Shown piece after piece: positions 8,266-17,722 of a stretch of 64,000 bases of DNA. Below the pieces are notes generated by a model, which was not told where the DNA came from, did no database searches, and worked only from the letters and a program-made list of their open reading frames with translations. How positions within the stretch are numbered: the first letter of the stretch is position 1; every line of letters starts with the position of its first letter. The translations under genes were made by a program, and so were the position numbers. Source of the DNA: CALFER01 sp964472395 (GTDB lineage Bacteria; CSSED10-310; CALFER01); NCBI GenBank assembly GCA_964472395.1, contig CAYYMM010000001.1, forward strand, positions 1-64,000, given 5' to 3'.

Positions 8266-11200
8266 TCATCCCGCCTTTTTCCGCGTGAGCCGCCGCCTTA
8301 CCCCATCGAGATACGTGTAAAACATCGGCGTGACATAGAGCGTGATGAGCTGCGATACAGCCAGACCGCCCACGACCGCCAGACCCAGCGGCCGCCGCGA
8401 TTCCGCCCCGGCCCCCAACCCCAGCGCAATCGGAAGCGTCCCGAAAAACGCCGCCATCGTCGTCATCATGATCGGCCGGAACCGCACACTGCACGCCTTC
8501 AAGATCGCCTCCCGCGGATGCATGTTCTCGTTGCGCTGCGCATCGAGCGCAAAATCGATCATCATGATCGCATTCTTCTTCACCACGCCGATCAGCATGA
8601 TGATCCCGACAAAACTGTACAAATTGAGATCAACCCCGAATATCAACAGCGTCAGTAACGCACCGAACCCCGCAAACGGCAGCCCGGACAGGATGGTGAG
8701 GGGATGAATGTAGCTTTCATACAGGATCCCGAGAATGATGTAGATCACGACGATTGCCAGTATGAGCAGAATTTTCAGATCGGCCTGCGATGACTTGAAC
8801 GCCTGCGCGGTCCCCGAAAAATTCGTCGTGATCGTATCCGGCAACGTCTCCCGCGCCGCCCGATCCACCAGCGCGACGGCCTCACTGAGCGACACGCCCG
8901 GCCTGAGATTGAACGATAGCGTCACGGACGGCAACTGCCCGGAATGATTGATCGACAACGGCCCATGACTCTCACCGATCGATGCCACGGCGCTGAGCGG
9001 CACAAGCTCGCCCGTCTTCGATCGGATGTGCAGCAACTGCAACGCGCTCGTGTCCTTCTGAAACTCCGGAAGCAGCTCCATGATGACCTGATACTGATTG
9101 TTCGGTGCCAGAATGGTCGATATCTGCCGCGCGCCGAATGCAGCGTAGAGCATGTCCTGTATCTTCACGGGCGATACACCGAGCGACGCCGCGCGGTCCC
9201 GGTCAATATGAATCGCGATCTCCGGATTCGTCAGCTTCAGATCGGTATTCACATCCTGCAGCTCGGGCATCGCCTTGAGCGTCTGTTCGAGTTTCGGCGC
9301 GGATGCGTACAGGGTATCGAGATCCGTCGACTGTAGGGTGTACTGATACTGCGATGTCGTGAAGCGCCCCCCCATGTTGATCGACGGCGGATTGACCAGA
9401 AACACCTTCATTCCCGGAATCACCGCGAGCTTCTTCCTGAGCGACTGCAGGATCTCATCCGCGGTCATATCCCTGTCATGCCTCGGCTTCAATTTCAGAA
9501 ACACACGGCCCTGATTCGCCGCCGAACCCATGCCACCCGACGTCACGGCCGACATGAACGACTCGATATTCGGATCCGCATGGATGATCGCCGCAACCTG
9601 CTGCTGATTCGCGATCATGGCATCGAAGGAAATGCCCTCGGCGGCTTCCGTCGTCCCGAACAGAAACGAATTGTCCTCGCTCGGCATGAACCCTTTCGGA
9701 ATAACACGGAACAACACTACAGTCCCAACCAGAATGCCGACAGAAAACACGAGCATGTAGAAACGATGCCGCATCGACCAGGCCAGCGTCCGCTCGTAAA
9801 ACGCGAGCGCCCGATCGAATACTTTCTCGGTCGCATAGTAGAACCGTCCGCGTTTGATCGCATGATGCGGCTTCAGAAAACGACTCGCCATCATCGGTGT
9901 CAGCGTCAGCGACACGACACCGGATGCCAGAATCGCCACGGTGATCGTCACGGCAAACTCACTGAAAAGTCTCCCGATGATGCCGCCCATGAACAGAAGC
10001 GGGATAAACACGGCCGTCAGTGACAGCGTCATCGATACGATGGTGAAACCCACTTCTTTCGCACCGTCGATCGCGGCCTGGAACGGCTTCTTGCCCATTT
10101 CGAGATGCCGGTAGATGTTTTCGAGCATGACGATGGCGTCATCCACAACAAACCCGACGGCCAGCGTCAGCGCCATCAGCGACAGATTGTCGATGTTGTA
10201 ATTCAACAGATACATCACCGAAAACGTCCCGATGATCGACATCGGCAGCGACAGACTCGGAATCACCGTCGCGGCGGTGCTCCGCAGAAACAGGAAGATC
10301 ACGAGCACGACCAGGACGAGCGTGAGCAGCAGGGTGTATTTGACATCCGTCACCGACTCGTTGATCGATTCCGACCGGTCGAACATCAGACTGAGCGATA
10401 CGGATGCCGGCAACTGTTTTTCAAATGAGGGGAGCAGTGCTTTGACGGCACGGGCCACCTCAACGGTGTTCGTCCCGGGCTGCCGCTGGACCGCGAGCAT
10501 GATCGCCCGCTTGTCCCGGAACCAGCTCGCCACCTTGTTGTTCTGCACGCTGTCGATCACGCGACCGAGTTCTTCGAGCCGCACCGGGGATCCGTTTCGG
10601 TAGGTCACCACGATCGGCCGGTATTCCTGCGCCGACTCGAGCTGCCCGTTGGTCTGAATGGTCAACGCTTTCGACGTGCCCCATAACGTCCCCGTCGGCA
10701 GATTCGTATTGTTCTCCTGCACGGCCGTCACGACCTGATCGATTCCGATGCCGCGCGTCACGAGTTCACGCGGATCGAGCTGGATCCGGACGGCATACTT
10801 CTGCGCCCCGTAGACCTGCACCTGCGCAACGCCGTTGATCGTCGAAATTCGCTGCGCGAGCATCGTCTCGCCGTATTCGTTCAATGTCGATAACGGCAGG
10901 GACTCGGATGTCAGCGCGATGAACAGAATCGGCTGATCGGCCGGATTGACTTTCTGATAGGAGGGGGGACTCGGCATATCTTTCGGGAGCTGTCGCTGCA
11001 CCGCCGCGATCGCGCTCTGCACATCCTGAGCCGCCGCGTCGATGTCGCGCTTGAGCGAAAACTGGAGGGTGATCTGCGAGACGCCTTGAGCGCTGGTCGA
11101 GGTCATCGAATCGAGACCCGATATCGTCGTGAACTGCTTTTCGAGCGGGGTCGCGACTGATGACGCCATCGTCTCGGGACTCGCCCCCGGCAACGACGCC

Positions 11201-11334
11201 GTGACGACGATGGTTGGAAAATCCACGTTGGGCAGATCGCTCACCGGCAGCTTCTGATACGAAATCCATCCGAAGATTAGAATCGCCGCCATGACGAGCG
11301 TCGTCATGACGGGACGTTCAATGAAGATTCTCAT
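8266..11334 (-). CDS. RND-family multidrug efflux permease (HAE1/AcrB type)
   Basis: At 1022 residues this is the standard length for the inner-membrane proton/drug antiporter of a tripartite efflux pump. The start MRIFIERPVMTTLVMAAILIFG is typical (first helix). The first periplasmic porter domain has GASPETMASSVATPLEK, and the helix-4 proton-relay motif is GFVVDDAIVMLENI with adjacent Asp residues. The C-terminal half repeats the fold. The chosen ATG at 11334 overlaps the adaptor's stop as ATGA, indicating translational coupling; the longer upstream frame is discarded. It works with the adaptor and the TolC protein encoded upstream. The sequence fits the MdtB/MdtC or MexF-like hydrophobic drug group, but substrates cannot be predicted. 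Confidence 0.95.
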   Translation of the reverse strand: MRIFIERPVMTTLVMAAILIFGWISYQKLPVSDLPNVDFPTIVVTASLPGASPETMASSVATPLEKQFTTISGLDSMTSTSAQGVSQITLQFSLKRDIDAAAQDVQSAIAAVQRQLPKDMPSPPSYQKVNPADQPILFIALTSESLPLSTLNEYGETMLAQRISTINGVAQVQVYGAQKYAVRIQLDPRELVTRGIGIDQVVTAVQENNTNLPTGTLWGTSKALTIQTNGQLESAQEYRPIVVTYRNGSPVRLEELGRVIDSVQNNKVASWFRDKRAIMLAVQRQPGTNTVEVARAVKALLPSFEKQLPASVSLSLMFDRSESINESVTDVKYTLLLTLVLVVLVIFLFLRSTAATVIPSLSLPMSIIGTFSVMYLLNYNIDNLSLMALTLAVGFVVDDAIVMLENIYRHLEMGKKPFQAAIDGAKEVGFTIVSMTLSLTAVFIPLLFMGGIIGRLFSEFAVTITVAILASGVVSLTLTPMMASRFLKPHHAIKRGRFYYATEKVFDRALAFYERTLAWSMRHRFYMLVFSVGILVGTVVLFRVIPKGFMPSEDNSFLFGTTEAAEGISFDAMIANQQQVAAIIHADPNIESFMSAVTSGGMGSAANQGRVFLKLKPRHDRDMTADEILQSLRKKLAVIPGMKVFLVNPPSINMGGRFTTSQYQYTLQSTDLDTLYASAPKLEQTLKAMPELQDVNTDLKLTNPEIAIHIDRDRAASLGVSPVKIQDMLYAAFGARQISTILAPNNQYQVIMELLPEFQKDTSALQLLHIRSKTGELVPLSAVASIGESHGPLSINHSGQLPSVTLSFNLRPGVSLSEAVALVDRAARETLPDTITTNFSGTAQAFKSSQADLKILLILAIVVIYIILGILYESYIHPLTILSGLPFAGFGALLTLLIFGVDLNLYSFVGIIMLIGVVKKNAIMMIDFALDAQRNENMHPREAILKACSVRFRPIMMTTMAAFFGTLPIALGLGAGAESRRPLGLAVVGGLAVSQLITLYVTPMFYTYLDGVRRRLTRKKAG

Positions 11335-12476
11335 AGTATGTTCACCTTCGAGCCATCGACGAGACGCAACTGACCCTCGGTGACGATCCACTCACCCGCC
11401 GTCAGGCTGTTTTCGACCACGGTCAGACCGTTCACCGTTCGTGAGACCGTCACGACTTTCTTTGCGACCGTGTTGTCGTCCCGAATCACGAAAACGAACG
11501 ATCCTTCCTGCCCGATCTGCACGGCTGCACTCGGAACGACCAGCGCTTTGTCGAGCGTGCCGATCGTCAGGGCGATCTCGACGAACTGCCCAGGCCACAA
11601 GGCCTGATCGGTGTTGTCGAAGCGCGCCTTGAGCAGGATCATGCCGGTCGACTGATCGATGGTATTGTCAACGAATTCGAGTTTTCCCGGAATGGCTTCA
11701 CCGGTCGATCCCGACGCTCGGGCGGTGACCACGAGTTCCTGATCGTTTTCCATGGAACGTCGGATTTCCGGAAACTGATTCCCCGGCACGGTGAAGGCGG
11801 CCAGCACGGGCTGGATCTGGTTGATCGTGATCAGCGCAACCGAGTCATTGGCCTTGATCACATCGCCCTGATGGAAGGCCAGCGCGCCCGTTTTTCCCGA
11901 TATCGGCGCTCGGATACCGGCATGTTCCAGTTGCAGCCTCGCATTCTCGACGGCCTGCTCATCCGCTTTCACGGACGATCGCAGCACGTCGACGGATGTT
12001 TTTACCTCATCATATTGCGCCTTGGTGACGAAGTCCTTTTCCACGAGATCTTCGTAGCGCTTGAGTTGTGTTTCGGCGTTTTTCAGTTGCGCCCGGTTCT
12101 TCTCGAGCGACGCCTGCGCGCGCTTCATATCCGCCTCGAACGGCCGCGGATCGATTTCGAAGAGCAACTGTCCCTCCTGCACGAAATCGCCTTCCCGGAA
12201 AGCGATCCGGGATAGTGCACCGGCGACCAGCGACCGGATCGACACGGTCCGGTAGGCCTCGACGTTCCCGACCGCATGAATGTCGATCGGCACATCCCTT
12301 GTTTCGACCACTCCAGCGCGCACCGGGGCCGCTGCCTGAGCGCTTTTTCCTCCGGTCGGCGACATGCCCCCGGAGGCATCCCTGCCGCATCCCGTCCAAC
12401 CGATCATGATCACAATCGCCGCGGCAGCCAATCCGCCCGAAACGCGCTCAATATGACTATTTCTATTCCAATTCAT
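11331..12476 (-). CDS. RND efflux periplasmic adaptor (membrane fusion protein), probable lipoprotein
   Basis: The product has 381 residues from ATG 12476, chosen because AGAGGAG lies upstream and a signal sequence follows (ERVSGGLAAAAIVIMIGWTGC). The Cys after GWTG suggests a lipoprotein, though Trp at -3 is not a classical lipobox. A barrel-sandwich (lipoyl-like) half appears at VRSLVAGALSRIAFREGDFVQEGQLLFEIDPRPFE, then a coiled-coil hairpin (about 110-175, rich in Ala, Lys and Glu), a second lipoyl half (APISGKTGALAFHQGDVIK) and a beta-barrel with GLTVVENSLTAGEWIVTEGQLRLVDGS at the end. It links the RND pump to TolC. It overlaps the tolC end by 14 bp and the RND start by 4 bp. Confidence 0.93.
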   Translation of the reverse strand: MNWNRNSHIERVSGGLAAAAIVIMIGWTGCGRDASGGMSPTGGKSAQAAAPVRAGVVETRDVPIDIHAVGNVEAYRTVSIRSLVAGALSRIAFREGDFVQEGQLLFEIDPRPFEADMKRAQASLEKNRAQLKNAETQLKRYEDLVEKDFVTKAQYDEVKTSVDVLRSSVKADEQAVENARLQLEHAGIRAPISGKTGALAFHQGDVIKANDSVALITINQIQPVLAAFTVPGNQFPEIRRSMENDQELVVTARASGSTGEAIPGKLEFVDNTIDQSTGMILLKARFDNTDQALWPGQFVEIALTIGTLDKALVVPSAAVQIGQEGSFVFVIRDDNTVAKKVVTVSRTVNGLTVVENSLTAGEWIVTEGQLRLVDGSKVNIL

Positions 12477-13896
12477 TCGATGAACTCCTCTGAGGGAACG
12501 GCCGGGCCGACGGTTCGATTCCTGAAACGATTTCCTTTCCGAACTCTGCGCGCATGGATCCCGTATCGTGGATGAGCTGCGCCAGGGCGGTGAACCATGA
12601 CCATCGCGCCTGGACATCCTGCGAACGGGCATCCGCCAGCACGCTCTGGGCCGACAGCAGATCGATGATCGTGCCGACGCCTTCCTTATAGCGTGCGAGC
12701 GACACTTCCTCGGATTTGGAGGCGCTCGTGAGCAGATCCCTCGACGTTTTCACCTGTTGTGATGCAGTCTGCAGACTGTAATATGCGCTGAAGACCTGAA
12801 ACACGATCCGCTGCTCAAGCTGATCCCTGCGCGCCGTTTCCGCATCGGCCTGACGCTGTGCCTGACGGGTTTCATTGAGTGATGAAAAGCCTGTGAACAG
12901 AGGCACATGCAGGGACAGCCCTCCGGAGTAATAATCCGAATAGTTGTCCTCGGCCCCTTCGAAATCGGGATAGTACATCCGGCCCATGCTGCCCGTCAGC
13001 TTTATCGACGGCAACCCCTTGGCCCGCACCTCGCGTACATTCTGCCCCGCTGCCTCGGCGCGCGCCTTCGCCGCTGCGAAATCCGGCCGTTTTTCGAGTG
13101 CTTCGGCGATGTACTGATCGACGGTGAGCAGCACCTGGTCCGTATCGATATCCCCCGGAAATGCCTCGATGTCGTAGGGCATGTTCGCCGGCAGTCCCAT
13201 GGACAGCGCAAGCGCACCGCGTGTGATCTGCAACTCGCCTTCGATGCGCTGCAGATTGAGTCGCGCCCGGGACTCGGCCGCCTCGGCCTGCAACACATCC
13301 GCGATCGTCGCCAAGCCGACCCCGTGCCGCCTCCGCGCCGCCTCCAGATTCGCCTCCGCTTCCGCTGAATTGATCCGCTCGGCATCCCGCAGCGCCTTCA
13401 TCGACATGTATCGGAAATACGCGCTCGCCACCTGCAGAATGACATCCTGGATATTACCTTCGTGAGTCAGCTCCGCCGCTATCCGCAACTGATCCGTCCG
13501 CGCCACGGCCCCCTCGCGCCCCCCGAAATCAAACAGCAGCCACGACAGCCCGGCAGCCGCAGACCAGGCATTCTGAGGGGTTGTCGGCCGATCCGGCGAC
13601 GACAGCGGCCGACTGCGAAGCGCGTTCACATCCGCGGTCAGAGACGGCCAGTAATCGGCCGTTTCCATCCGATGCCGCGCTGCCGCCGCCCTGGCCTCGT
13701 TCCACGTCGCCCGCGTCACGGGATTGTTTTCAAGCGCCAGATCGATGATCTCGGATAATGTCAGGCTCCCGAGCTGTTCAGCGGACACACCCTTCCATGC
13801 ATCGAGACCCGACGGAAGAACCGGATTCGCATCTCCCGCATGAACCGCCGCCGTCACGATCAGCGTCCAGATCAGCCTTGTAATATGTGTTTTCAT
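12463..13896 (-). CDS. TolC-family outer-membrane efflux protein
   Basis: The product has 477 residues from ATG 13896 (GAAGG upstream), with a signal peptide (MKTHITRLIWTLIVTAAVHA). Two outer-membrane-efflux repeats are visible: long Ala/Glu/Arg-rich helices (for example AEANLEAARRRHGVGLATIADVLQ, and later EEVSLARYKEGVGTIIDLLSAQ) alternate with short beta segments. The repeated G-V-G-x-I-x-D-L signature is typical of TolC-type channels. It forms the outer-membrane exit duct for the pump encoded by the next two genes on this strand. Confidence 0.92.
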   Translation of the reverse strand: MKTHITRLIWTLIVTAAVHAGDANPVLPSGLDAWKGVSAEQLGSLTLSEIIDLALENNPVTRATWNEARAAAARHRMETADYWPSLTADVNALRSRPLSSPDRPTTPQNAWSAAAGLSWLLFDFGGREGAVARTDQLRIAAELTHEGNIQDVILQVASAYFRYMSMKALRDAERINSAEAEANLEAARRRHGVGLATIADVLQAEAAESRARLNLQRIEGELQITRGALALSMGLPANMPYDIEAFPGDIDTDQVLLTVDQYIAEALEKRPDFAAAKARAEAAGQNVREVRAKGLPSIKLTGSMGRMYYPDFEGAEDNYSDYYSGGLSLHVPLFTGFSSLNETRQAQRQADAETARRDQLEQRIVFQVFSAYYSLQTASQQVKTSRDLLTSASKSEEVSLARYKEGVGTIIDLLSAQSVLADARSQDVQARWSWFTALAQLIHDTGSMRAEFGKEIVSGIEPSARPFPQRSSSNELE

Positions 13897-13958
13897 GCCA
13901 CCTTCTTTACCGGATACTTCACCGGAATCCCGGATCATTCCCTGTCGGGAATCCCGAT

Positions 13959-14627
13959 CTACTTCTCAATGAGAAACACCATCCGGTCGTGTTGACTCAT
14001 CTCCTCACCCTGCATCTCACGCTCCATCCCATCGATCCGCTCCATCCACTCACTCCGCCGCTCACTTCGCTCCGCGAATACCCGGAATCCGGCAAAGAAC
14101 TCCTCACACGACCGGAGATCATCGACCCAATCGATCATCTTCCGATACGGACGGTTCAGATTCCGAACGAATCGCTCCATCTCGTCGACCGTCATGTGCG
14201 GATAATGCGGATGCCCGATCTCGCGCTGCAATTCGAGCATATCCCTCCAGAGCCTGAGCGTATTGCGTTTGGCCTCGCTGCGGTCATCATCGAACGGCTC
14301 GGCCAGAATCACATAACGGCGGCTCACCCGCAGCATCTCGTGAACCGCCTCCTCCCAACGCGTCATGTGATGCAGGGAGTAGCGCGCGAACACGAGATCG
14401 AACCGGGTGTCCGCAAATCCGATACTCCGGCCGTCCATGCACAGATACCGGATGTTCGGCGCCGAATTTTCCTGCCTGCCCCGCCTCACGATGCCTTCGA
14501 ACGGATCGATTCCCGTGATCGTTTCCGCCGCATCGGCAATCTCGACGGTAAACGCTCCGCACCCGCATCCCATATCCAGTATAGACTGGGGGCGACACTC
14601 CCGGATGGTCTGTTCCAGACTGTTCAT
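13959..14627 (-). CDS. Class I SAM-dependent methyltransferase
   Basis: The product has 222 residues. Motif I is ILDMGCGCGAFTVEIAD (about 17-33), followed by the acidic ribose-binding ITGIDPFEG, then motif II (FDLVFARYSLHHM) and VSRRYVILAEPF. This is the UbiE/Methyltransf_11 pattern. The substrate is unknown. The C-terminal 90 residues are charged and helical. GGAGG lies nine bases before the ATG. It is 20 bp after the PsiE-like gene and 62 bp before tolC on the same strand, so it may share their transcript. Confidence 0.85.
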   Translation of the reverse strand: MNSLEQTIRECRPQSILDMGCGCGAFTVEIADAAETITGIDPFEGIVRRGRQENSAPNIRYLCMDGRSIGFADTRFDLVFARYSLHHMTRWEEAVHEMLRVSRRYVILAEPFDDDRSEAKRNTLRLWRDMLELQREIGHPHYPHMTVDEMERFVRNLNRPYRKMIDWVDDLRSCEEFFAGFRVFAERSERRSEWMERIDGMEREMQGEEMSQHDRMVFLIEK

Positions 14628-14647
14628 CGCGTCAAGCCTCCGAAAGT

Positions 14648-15088
14648 TTAGACTCCGGCATCCCGGCCGGGTTTCACGGAGACGTTTCGGCTGATCCGGG
14701 CTCGTTTGACGAGAAAGTACCCGAGCGAAAGAGCGAGGAGGATGGCTGCAATGGCAAACAACGTGTCGCTGGTATATTTTTCGAGATCCAGAACGATCAC
14801 TTTTCGAGCCACTGCGATGATGGCCACGATCAGTACGACCTCGTCGTGTATCGCATGCTCCTCGAAGTACGCTTCGATGGTTCCGAGCAACTCGATGCCG
14901 ATCAGAACGAGCAGAAAGAAGCCGAATATCCTGAGGAGTTCCGTGATCCCGATCAGATAGTTGGGCGAAGAGAGGATATCGGTGACGACCAGGTATCCAA
15001 GTTCAACCGTTGAAAGAAAGATGACCAGCATCATCAGGGCAATCAGCACCACCACAATGGCGCGTTCGAAGATCCGGATCAGTTTCAT
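14648..15088 (-). CDS. PsiE-family membrane protein
   Basis: The 146-residue protein has four hydrophobic helices: RAIVVVLIALMMLVIFLSTVELG, a second around LLRIFGFFLLVLIGIELLGTIEAYF, a third around EVVLIVAIIAVARKVIVLDLEKY, and a last at LFAIAAILLALSLGYFLV. The order, the size and the motif ARKVIVLDLEKY match the phosphate-starvation-inducible PsiE family, whose biochemical role is unknown. The ATG overlaps the stop of the oxidoreductase gene as ATGA, so the two are translationally coupled. No Pho box was identified. Confidence 0.8.
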   Translation of the reverse strand: MKLIRIFERAIVVVLIALMMLVIFLSTVELGYLVVTDILSSPNYLIGITELLRIFGFFLLVLIGIELLGTIEAYFEEHAIHDEVVLIVAIIAVARKVIVLDLEKYTSDTLFAIAAILLALSLGYFLVKRARISRNVSVKPGRDAGV

Positions 15089-16410
15089 GTTGAGGCGTCC
15101 TCCAGAATCTGCCGCGCGGCGGCGCGCGCCAGTTTGACCCCGTTGGACATCTGGCGGTCTTCCGGAAACACTTGCGCCATGGTTGACAGATAGAGCTTTC
15201 GGATCGGTGTCCGCGACGCGGGTATCTTCTCGTGATAATTGATCGAAACGATCGCCTGAGCGTGCGATTCATGCCAAAGATACAGATTGATCACCCAGTC
15301 GCGACGAAATGCCGGGAAGATTTTCTGAAGATAGGGGAGATACGTTTCGAAAAGGTCGTTTGCGGTAAGCGAATAGAGGGGATCGTCGGTATCCATGTAT
15401 CGCGAAATGTAGGCCAGATGCCGGTTCCGATAGTTCTCCTCACCCAGCAGGTTGGTCTGTTCGATGACGCCGACGAACGGACAGGTGGAATCGGTGATAT
15501 TCAGCCAGTAGGTGTCGGACAGTCGGTGATTGAGTTCCATGACGAGGCAGGCGTTGCCGAGGAAGCCGATGCGGCCGAGATCCTTTCTGTAGGAATCGGT
15601 TTCGGGCGGCAGGGTCCCGATGAAGTCGGGCACCTGAGCCGTTGCCAGGACGGCATCGTATTCATGTGTCTGAGATCCCGCCTTCACCGCCCGGGCCGAT
15701 CCGTCATGAATCTCGATGGCCTCGACAGGCTGGCCGTAGTGGAACCGGACGGACCGTGCCATGAGTTGGCGTTCGAGTTCCTTGAAGAGCACGCCGTAGC
15801 CACCCTTGAAATACCCCAATTCCTCGCCGCCGGTCTTCCCGCGCGACCCGCCACGCTGCACCAGTTTGCTCCAGAGCCACGCCGCGGACACCTCATCGGC
15901 ATAGCGCCCGAATTTCGAGCGGAACAAGGGTTCCCAGACGATGTCATAGACGTTCCGGCCCGCCATGCCCACAATCCAGTCTTTCGCCGAAAGCGAATCG
16001 AGACGATGCCAGTCTTTGACGAATCGGGCGCGGACGGCCATCAGGCCGAGGCGGATCCGATCGGGAAACGGCAGCGGGGAATAGCGGAGGAGGTCCATCG
16101 GGGAACTCAGGCGATAGATGCGGTTGACGTAAAAACAACCGGTGGAGGTGGATTTGAACACGAGATTCTTTCCGAGGCCGAGTTCGTCGATGAGGCCGAT
16201 GAGATCGGTGTCTTTGTTGTAGATGTGGTGGTAGAATTTCTCGAGTGTGACGCCACCGATGTCGAACCATCCCGCCAGGCCGCCCGGCGTGGAATCCCGC
16301 TCGTATACGTCGACATGGGCTCCGGCCTGAGACAACTCCCAGGCGGCAGACAGTCCCGAGATGCCGGCGCCGATGATCGCAACGTTCAGTTTTCTTCCGG
16401 ATTGTGTCAT
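15085..16410 (-). CDS. NAD(P)/FAD-dependent oxidoreductase (amine-oxidase/protoporphyrinogen-oxidase-like)
   Basis: The product has 441 residues. Start ATG 16410 is chosen because GGAGGGG lies upstream and the dinucleotide-binding fold begins at once: VAIIGAGISGLSAAWELSQAG (GxGxxG), followed by VYERDSTPGGLAG, the second FAD signature. The motif TLEKFYHHIYNKDTDLIGLIDELG is common in uncharacterised members that often sit beside glycan genes. The end contains a flavin-contacting GVKLARAAAR segment. The substrate is unknown; related enzymes act on amines, carotenoids, porphyrinogens or nucleotide sugars. It is the first gene of the minus-strand run leading to the efflux genes and is divergent from the dehydrogenase at 16581. 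Confidence 0.8.
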   Translation of the reverse strand: MTQSGRKLNVAIIGAGISGLSAAWELSQAGAHVDVYERDSTPGGLAGWFDIGGVTLEKFYHHIYNKDTDLIGLIDELGLGKNLVFKSTSTGCFYVNRIYRLSSPMDLLRYSPLPFPDRIRLGLMAVRARFVKDWHRLDSLSAKDWIVGMAGRNVYDIVWEPLFRSKFGRYADEVSAAWLWSKLVQRGGSRGKTGGEELGYFKGGYGVLFKELERQLMARSVRFHYGQPVEAIEIHDGSARAVKAGSQTHEYDAVLATAQVPDFIGTLPPETDSYRKDLGRIGFLGNACLVMELNHRLSDTYWLNITDSTCPFVGVIEQTNLLGEENYRNRHLAYISRYMDTDDPLYSLTANDLFETYLPYLQKIFPAFRRDWVINLYLWHESHAQAIVSINYHEKIPASRTPIRKLYLSTMAQVFPEDRQMSNGVKLARAAARQILEDAST

Positions 16411-16580
16411 GCTCTTGTTCCTCTCCCCTCCGGGCCGCGCTTCGGTATAACACAAAAACGGGATGATAGGTAGTGGTGAATGAGGCTCGGCCAACTTGAC
16501 GTTGCGGACTGAAACAATTAGGCTGTCCCATGTAACGTGACGCCTCGGAATCCGTCCAATGATTGAAAGGAGACCTCACC

Positions 16581-17567
16581 GTGCCGAATCTATCAACGAC
16601 ATATATGGGTTTGAAACTGACCAGCCCGGTCATCGTGGGTTCATGTTCTCTGTCCAAGCGGGTCGAGGCGATCCAGGCGGCTGAAGCCGCTGGCGCTGGC
16701 GCGCTGGTCATCAAGTCCCTCTTCGAAGAACAAATCCAGCTCGAAAGCGTCAAACTCGACGCCGAATTGAACCACTACGCGGAAATGATCGGTGAAGCGC
16801 TGTCCTTCCACCCGAAATTCGAACATGGGGGGCCGAGCGAACATCTGTTGTGGGTTGAAAAGGCACGCAAGGCCGTTAAAATGCCCCTCATCGCCAGTCT
16901 CAATGCCATCAGCCCGGGCGAATGGACCCGATACGCCGTTCAACTCGAAAATACTGGCGTCGATGCCCTCGAACTGAACCTCTTCTCGGTGATCACTGAT
17001 CCCGGTCTCTCGGGACACGACGTCATGAAAGCGATGCTGTCGATCGTCCATGAGATCCGTTCCAGGGTACGGATCCCGATATCGATCAAGATGAGTCCGT
17101 ACTTTGCCGCACCGATCTATGCCGCCGCCGAATTCGAAAAGGCCGGCGCAAACGCCCTGGTGCTGTTCAACCGCCTGGCACAACCGGATATCGATATCCA
17201 CTCGGAAAAACTCTCGACCGGCATGGTCCTGAGCGCTCACGAAGAGCTCGGACATTCCCTGCGGTGGATCGGCCTGATGCACGGCATCACCAAAGCGGAC
17301 CTGTGCGCCGCAACCGGCTTCCATACCGCAGACTGCCTCATCAAAGCCCTCCTCGCGGGCGCTTCCGCCGTCCAGGTCGTCTCGACGCTCTACATGCACG
17401 GCGTGACGTACATCTCGACGCTGAACCAAGGCCTGACGGAATGGATGAATGTCAAGGGCTACCGCTCGATCGGGGACTTTCAGGGCAAGGTTAGCCGCCA
17501 GCGTACGACGGACCCCTACGCGTTCGAACGGGCACAGTACGTCAAGGCGTTACTGGGCTTCGACTAG
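16581..17567 (+). CDS. Dihydroorotate dehydrogenase-like flavoprotein
   Basis: The 328-residue product starts at GTG 16581; AAAGGAG at 16566-16572 gives proper spacing, whereas the upstream TTG at 16563 overlaps that site. It begins with LSTTYMGLKLTSPVIVGSCSL, the beta-strand opening of class 1 PyrD TIM barrels that bind FMN. PISIKMSPYFAAPIYAAAEFEKAG and ALVLFNRLAQPDID are the later barrel segments. A family of PyrD-like proteins of uncertain function has this form, so pyrimidine synthesis is possible but not shown. No other pyrimidine gene is nearby. An inverted-repeat terminator for the opposing gene follows downstream. Confidence 0.82.
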   Translation: MPNLSTTYMGLKLTSPVIVGSCSLSKRVEAIQAAEAAGAGALVIKSLFEEQIQLESVKLDAELNHYAEMIGEALSFHPKFEHGGPSEHLLWVEKARKAVKMPLIASLNAISPGEWTRYAVQLENTGVDALELNLFSVITDPGLSGHDVMKAMLSIVHEIRSRVRIPISIKMSPYFAAPIYAAAEFEKAGANALVLFNRLAQPDIDIHSEKLSTGMVLSAHEELGHSLRWIGLMHGITKADLCAATGFHTADCLIKALLAGASAVQVVSTLYMHGVTYISTLNQGLTEWMNVKGYRSIGDFQGKVSRQRTTDPYAFERAQYVKALLGFD

Positions 17568-17626
17568 AGGTTGGCGGGGCACGAGCGGTACAAGGTAAAA
17601 GCAGGTCTGGGTCAACCGCGAAGGGG

Positions 17627-17661
17627 AAAAAAAGTATGGGCGGATCGCGATCCGCCCATAC
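17627..17661 (-). terminator. Rho-independent terminator of the M29-like peptidase gene
   Basis: A perfect 28-bp palindrome (GTATGGGCGGATCG at 17634-17647 with its complement at 17648-17661) is followed on the minus strand by seven T (17627-17633). It lies 61 bp past the stop at 17723. A real hairpin would open a few central bases. The plus-strand side has no T-tract. Confidence 0.85.
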
Positions 17662-17722
17662 GACACAGTCGACGAGGTTTGTTCCCCCTTCGCTCCCCTA
17701 CCCCTTTGACGAAAGGTAAAGC

